A DNA stretch of 64,000 nucleotides. It comes from Argentina anserina. Its lineage: Eukaryota > Streptophyta > Magnoliopsida > Rosales > Rosaceae. Position numbers and translations under genes: made by a program. The stretch is taken from assembly GCF_933775445.1 (NCBI RefSeq), contig NW_026089439.1:165851-229850 (forward strand). Reading direction: 5' to 3'. Every line of letters begins with the position of its first letter. The stretch's first letter is position 1. This document shows, piece by piece, positions 60,176 to 64,000 of the stretch. The notes under the pieces were generated by a model. It saw nothing but the letters and a program-made list of their open reading frames with translations. It did no database searches and was not told where the DNA came from.

Positions 60176-61255
60176 TGTAAGGCTTTCTGATGCGAGTTTC
60201 TATTGAATTTGAGAGTTTTGCAAGTGTGGGAGTGTGTTTCTTTCAAACTGAGTATCTTTACATCGTTTGCGTATCTTTACTATTCCAATTGTGTCTCTTT
60301 ACATCGTTTGCGTATCTTTACTATTCCAATTGTGTATCTTTTCATTTCTCGTTTTAGTATCTTTCTGTAAGGCTTTCTGATGTTAGTTTCTATTGAATTT
60401 GAGAGTTTTGCAAGTGTGGGAGTGTGTTTCTTTCAAACTGAGTATCTTTACGTTCTTTGCGTATCTTTACTATTCCAATTGTGTATCTTTTCATTTCTCG
60501 TTTGAGTATCTTTTTGTATGGCTTCTGATGCGAGTTTCTATTGTATTTGAGAGTTTTGCAACTGTGGGAGTGTGTTTCTTTCAAACTGAGTATCTTTACT
60601 TCGTTTGCGTATCTTTACTATTCCAATTGTGTATCTTTTCATTTCTCGTTTGAGTATCTTTCTGTAAGGCTTTCTAATGCGAGTTTCTATTGAATTTGAG
60701 AGTTTTTCAAGTGTGGGAGTGTGTTTCTTTCAAACTGAGTATCTTTACATCGTTTGTGTATCTTTACCATTCTAATTGTGTATCTTTTCATTTCTCGTTT
60801 GAGTATCTTTCTGTAAGGCTTTCTGATGCGAGTTTCTATTGAATTTGAGAGTTTTGCAAGTGTGGGAGTGTGTTTCTTTCAAACTGAGTATCTTTACATC
60901 GTTTGCGTATCTTTACAATTCCAATTGTGTCTCTTTACATCGTTTGCGTATCTTTACTATTCCAATTGTGTATCTTTTCATTTCTCGTTTTAGTATCTTT
61001 CTGTAAGGCTTTCTGATGCTAGTTTCTATTGAATTTGAGAGTTGTGCAAGTGTGGGAGTGTGTTTCTTTCAAACTGAGTATCTTTACATCGTTTGTGTAT
61101 CTTTACCATTCTAATTGTGTATCTTTTCATTTCTCGTTTGAGTATCTTTCTGTAAGGCTTTCTGATGCGAGTTTCTATTGAATTTGAGAGTTTTGCAAGT
61201 GTGGGAGTGTGTTTCCTTCAAACTGAGTATCTTTATATCGTTTGCGTATCTTTAC

Positions 61256-64000
61256 TATTTGAGTATCTTTTCAATTCTCGTTTGAGTATCTTTCTGAACG
61301 GCTTTCTGATGCGAGTTTCTATTGAATTTGAGAGTGTTTCTAGTTTGGGCGTGTGTTTCTTTCAAACTGAGTATCTTTCTATCGTTTGAGTATGTTTACT
61401 ATTGCACTTTGAGTATCTTTTCAATTCTCGTTTGAGTATCTTTCTGTAAGCATTTCTGATGCGAGTTTCTATTGAATTTGAGAGTGTTTCCATTGTGGGT
61501 GTGTGTTTCTTTCAAACTGAGTATCTTTCTATCGTTTGAGTATGTTTACTGTTGTAATTTGAGTATCTTTTCAATACTCGTTTGAGTATCTTTCTGAACG
61601 GGCTTTCGATGCGAGTTTTTCTTGAATTTGAGAGTGTTTCCAGTGTGGGCGTGTGTTTCTTTCAAACTGAGTATCTTTCTATCAGTTGAGTATGTTTACT
61701 ATTGCACTTTGAGTATCTTTTCAATTCTCGTTTAAGTATCTTTCTGTAAGGCTTTCTGTGTGAGTTTTTCTTGAATTTGAGAGTGTTTCCAGTGTGGGCG
61801 TGTGTTTCTTTCAAACTGAGTATCTTTCTATGGTTTGAGTATGTTTACTATTGCACTTTGAGTATCTTTTCAATTCTCGTTTGAGCATCTTTCTGAACGG
61901 CTTTCGATGCGAGTTTCTATTGAATTTGAGAGTGTTTCCAGTGTGGGCGTGTTTTTCTTTCAAACTGAGTATCTTTCTATCGTTTGAGTATGTTTACTAT
62001 TGCACTTTGAGTATCTTTTCAATTCTCGTTTGAGTATCTTTCTGTAAGGCTTTCTGTGCGAGTTTTTCTTGAATTTGAGTGTTTCCAGTTTGGGCGTGTG
62101 TTTCTTTCAAACTGAGTATCTTTCTATCGTATGAGTATGTTTACTATTGCACTTTGAGTATCTTTTGAATTCTCGTTTGAGTATATTTCTGAACGGCTTT
62201 CTGATGCGAGTTTCTATTGAATTTGAGAGTGTTTCCAGTTTGGTCGTGTGTTTCTTTCAAACTGAGTATCTTTCTATCGTTTGAGTATGTTTACTATTGC
62301 ACTTTGAGTATCTTTTCAATCCTCGTTTGTGTATCTTTCTGAACGGCTTTCGATGCGAGTTTTTCTCGAATTTGAGAGTGTTTCCAGTGTGGGCGTGTGT
62401 TTCTTTCAAACTGAGTATCTTTCTATCGTTTGAGTATGTTTACTATTGCACTTTGAGTATCTTTTCAATCCTCGTTTGAGTATCTTTCTGAACGGCTTTC
62501 GATGCGAGTTTTTCTTGAATTTGAGAGTGTTTCCAGTGTGGGCGTGTGTTTCTTTTAAACTGAGTATCTTTCTATCGTTTGAGTATGTTTACTATTGCAC
62601 TTTGAGTATCTTTTCAATTCTCGTTTGAGTATCTTTCTGTAAGGCTTTCTGATGTGAGTTTCTATTGAATTTGAGAGTGTTTCCAATGCGGGCGTGTGTT
62701 TCTTTCAAACTGAGTATCTTTCTATCGTATGAGTATGTTTACTATTGCACTTTGAGTATCTTTTGAATTCTCGTTTGAGTATATTTCTGAACGGCTTTCT
62801 GATGCGAGTTTCTATTGAATTTGAGAGTGTTTCCAGTTTGGTCGTGTGTTTCTTTCAAACTGAGTATCTTTCTATCGTTTGAGTATGTTTACTATTGCAC
62901 TTTGAGTATCTTTTCAATCCTCGTTTGTGTATCTTTCTGAACGGCTTTCGATGCGAGTTTTTCTCGAATTTGAGAGTGTTTCCAGTGTGGGCGTGTGTTT
63001 CTTTCAAACTGAGTATCTTTCTATCGTTTGAGTATGTTTACTATTGCACTTTGAGTATCTTTTCAATCCTCGTTTGAGTATCTTTCTGAACGGCTTTCGA
63101 TGCGAGTTTTTCTTGAATTTGAGAGTGTTTCCAGTGTGGGCGTGTGTTTCTTTTAAACTGAGTATCTTTCTATCGTTTGAGTATGTTTACTATTGCACTT
63201 TGAGTATCTTTTCAATTCTCGTTTGAGTATCTTTCTGTAAGGCTTTCTGATGTGAGTTTCTATTGAATTTGAGAGTGTTTCCAATGCGGGCGTGTGTTTC
63301 TTTCAAACTGAGTATCTTTCTATCGTTTGAGTATGTTTACTATTGCAATTTAAGTATCTTTTCAATCCTCGTTTGAGTATCTTTCTGAACGGCTTTCGAT
63401 GCGTATTTTTCTTGAATTTGAGAGTGTTTCCAGTGTGGGCGTGTGTTTCTTTCAAACTGAGTATTTTTCTATCGTTTGAGTATGTTTACTATTGCACTTT
63501 GAGTATCTTTTCAATCCACGTTTGAGTATCTTTCTGAACGGCTTTCGATGCGAGTTTTTCTTGAATTTGAGAGTGTTTCCAGTGTGGGCGTGTGTTTCTT
63601 TCAAACTGAGTATCTTTCTATCGTTTGAGTATGTTTACTATTGCAATTTGAGTATCTTTTCAATTCTCGTTTAAGTATCTTTCCGAAAGGCTTTCGATGT
63701 GAGTTTTTCTTGAATTTGAGAGTGTTTCCAGTGTGGGCGTGTGTTTCTTTCAAACTGAGTATCTTTCTATCGTTTGAGTATGTTTACTATTGCAATTTAA
63801 GTATCTTTTTAATCCTCGTTTGAGTATCTTTCTGAACGGCTTTCGATGCGTCTTTTTCTTGAATTTGAGAGTGTTTCCAGTGTGGGCGTGTGTTTCTTTC
63901 AAACTGAGTATCTTTCTATCGTTTGAGTATGTTTACTATTGCACTCTGAGTATCTTTTCAATTCTCGTTTAAGTATCTTTCTGAACGGATTTCTGATGCG
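61256..64000 (+). repeat. Diverged satellite subfamily D, zone 3, to window end
   Basis: At least 2.7 kb of 149-150 bp D units. A four-unit repeat of 598 bp runs from about 62100 to 63295 (62297 to 62895 and 62446 to 63044), marked by 'cgtatgagtatg' and 'ccaatgcgggcg'. No L units occur here. Confidence 0.85.

Larger units (their letters stand above)
42478..64000 (+). repeat. Satellite block 3 (S, L and diverged D units), open at the right
   Basis: At least 21,523 bp in the same orientation as blocks 1 and 2. From 42478 to about 46800 S and L units mix without a clear long period. After that the block alternates between S/L zones with local higher-order repeats and three zones of a diverged 149-150 bp subfamily (46801-47840, 55436-56590 and 61256 to the window end). 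Many units here carry the variant 'gagtacctttac' or 'cttgctgtaagg' that is rare in block 2, so the two sides of element C have evolved partly separately. No gene is visible. Confidence 0.94.

Noticed and set aside
6516..64000. CRISPR-like array
   Set aside because: Repeats are directly adjacent units of about 150-190 bp with no unique spacers, in plant-type DNA.
42478..64000. CENP-B box or telomere-type repeat in the satellite
   Set aside because: No TTCG....A..CGGG-type motif and no TTTAGGG run is present in the units, so centromere identity is not supported by sequence motifs alone.

Overview
This 64 kb window looks like heterochromatic plant nuclear DNA. I see no host gene, no rRNA or tRNA gene, and no bacterial or viral coding region. 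The angiosperm assignment rests on the retrotransposons. Their primer-binding site is a perfect 20-nt match to the complement of the 3' end of plant tRNA-Asp. They also carry the noncoding landmarks of the plant Ty3/gypsy Athila/Tat group: a TTGGGAGGCAACCCAA hairpin, a 'gaggacaatg...gtgtggggg' box and an AAGTGTGGGG polypurine tract. I cannot name the species.

About 45 kb (70%) is one tandem satellite, always in the same orientation. It lies in three blocks: 6516-8010, 12632-34511 and 42478-64000 (running off the end). Two main unit lengths alternate: S (148-149 bp) and L (189-190 bp, which is S plus a tandem copy of a 41-bp internal segment). A rarer XL unit (230 bp) has three 41-bp copies, and a diverged 149-150 bp subfamily (D) forms three sub-blocks. 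The units are organised into higher-order repeats. The clearest is a 19-unit, 3,390-bp repeat in four copies (two tandem pairs). Others have periods of 2,629, 2,131, 972, 1,310, 783 and 598 bp, and one segment is duplicated 8,746 bp away.

The satellite is interrupted by three members of one non-autonomous (LARD-like) LTR-retrotransposon family, all on the + strand. Element A (1-6515) lacks its left end and its last LTR is truncated at satellite. Element B (8011-12631) has lost its 5' LTR and 5' interior. It also carries a 27-bp deletion over the PPT/LTR junction, and its right end is intact against satellite. Element C (34512-42477, 7,966 bp) is complete: two 2,167-bp LTRs differing at about 10 positions by eye, PBS, PPT, and a 5-bp target duplication CTTTA that restores a satellite unit when removed. 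The interiors (about 3.65 kb) keep the cis-acting sites but have no gag-pol, so mobility must have been supplied by an autonomous partner not present here.

The long open frames are by-products of the repeats. An L unit is 189 bp (63 codons exactly), so runs of L units stay open for hundreds of codons. S units (148 bp) shift the frame and end them. The most interesting observations are the layered higher-order repeats, the overlapping pairing options around the PBS including a tRNA-Asp T-arm look-alike in U5, and the mosaic LTR of element B, whose main switch point falls close to the expected U3/R boundary.
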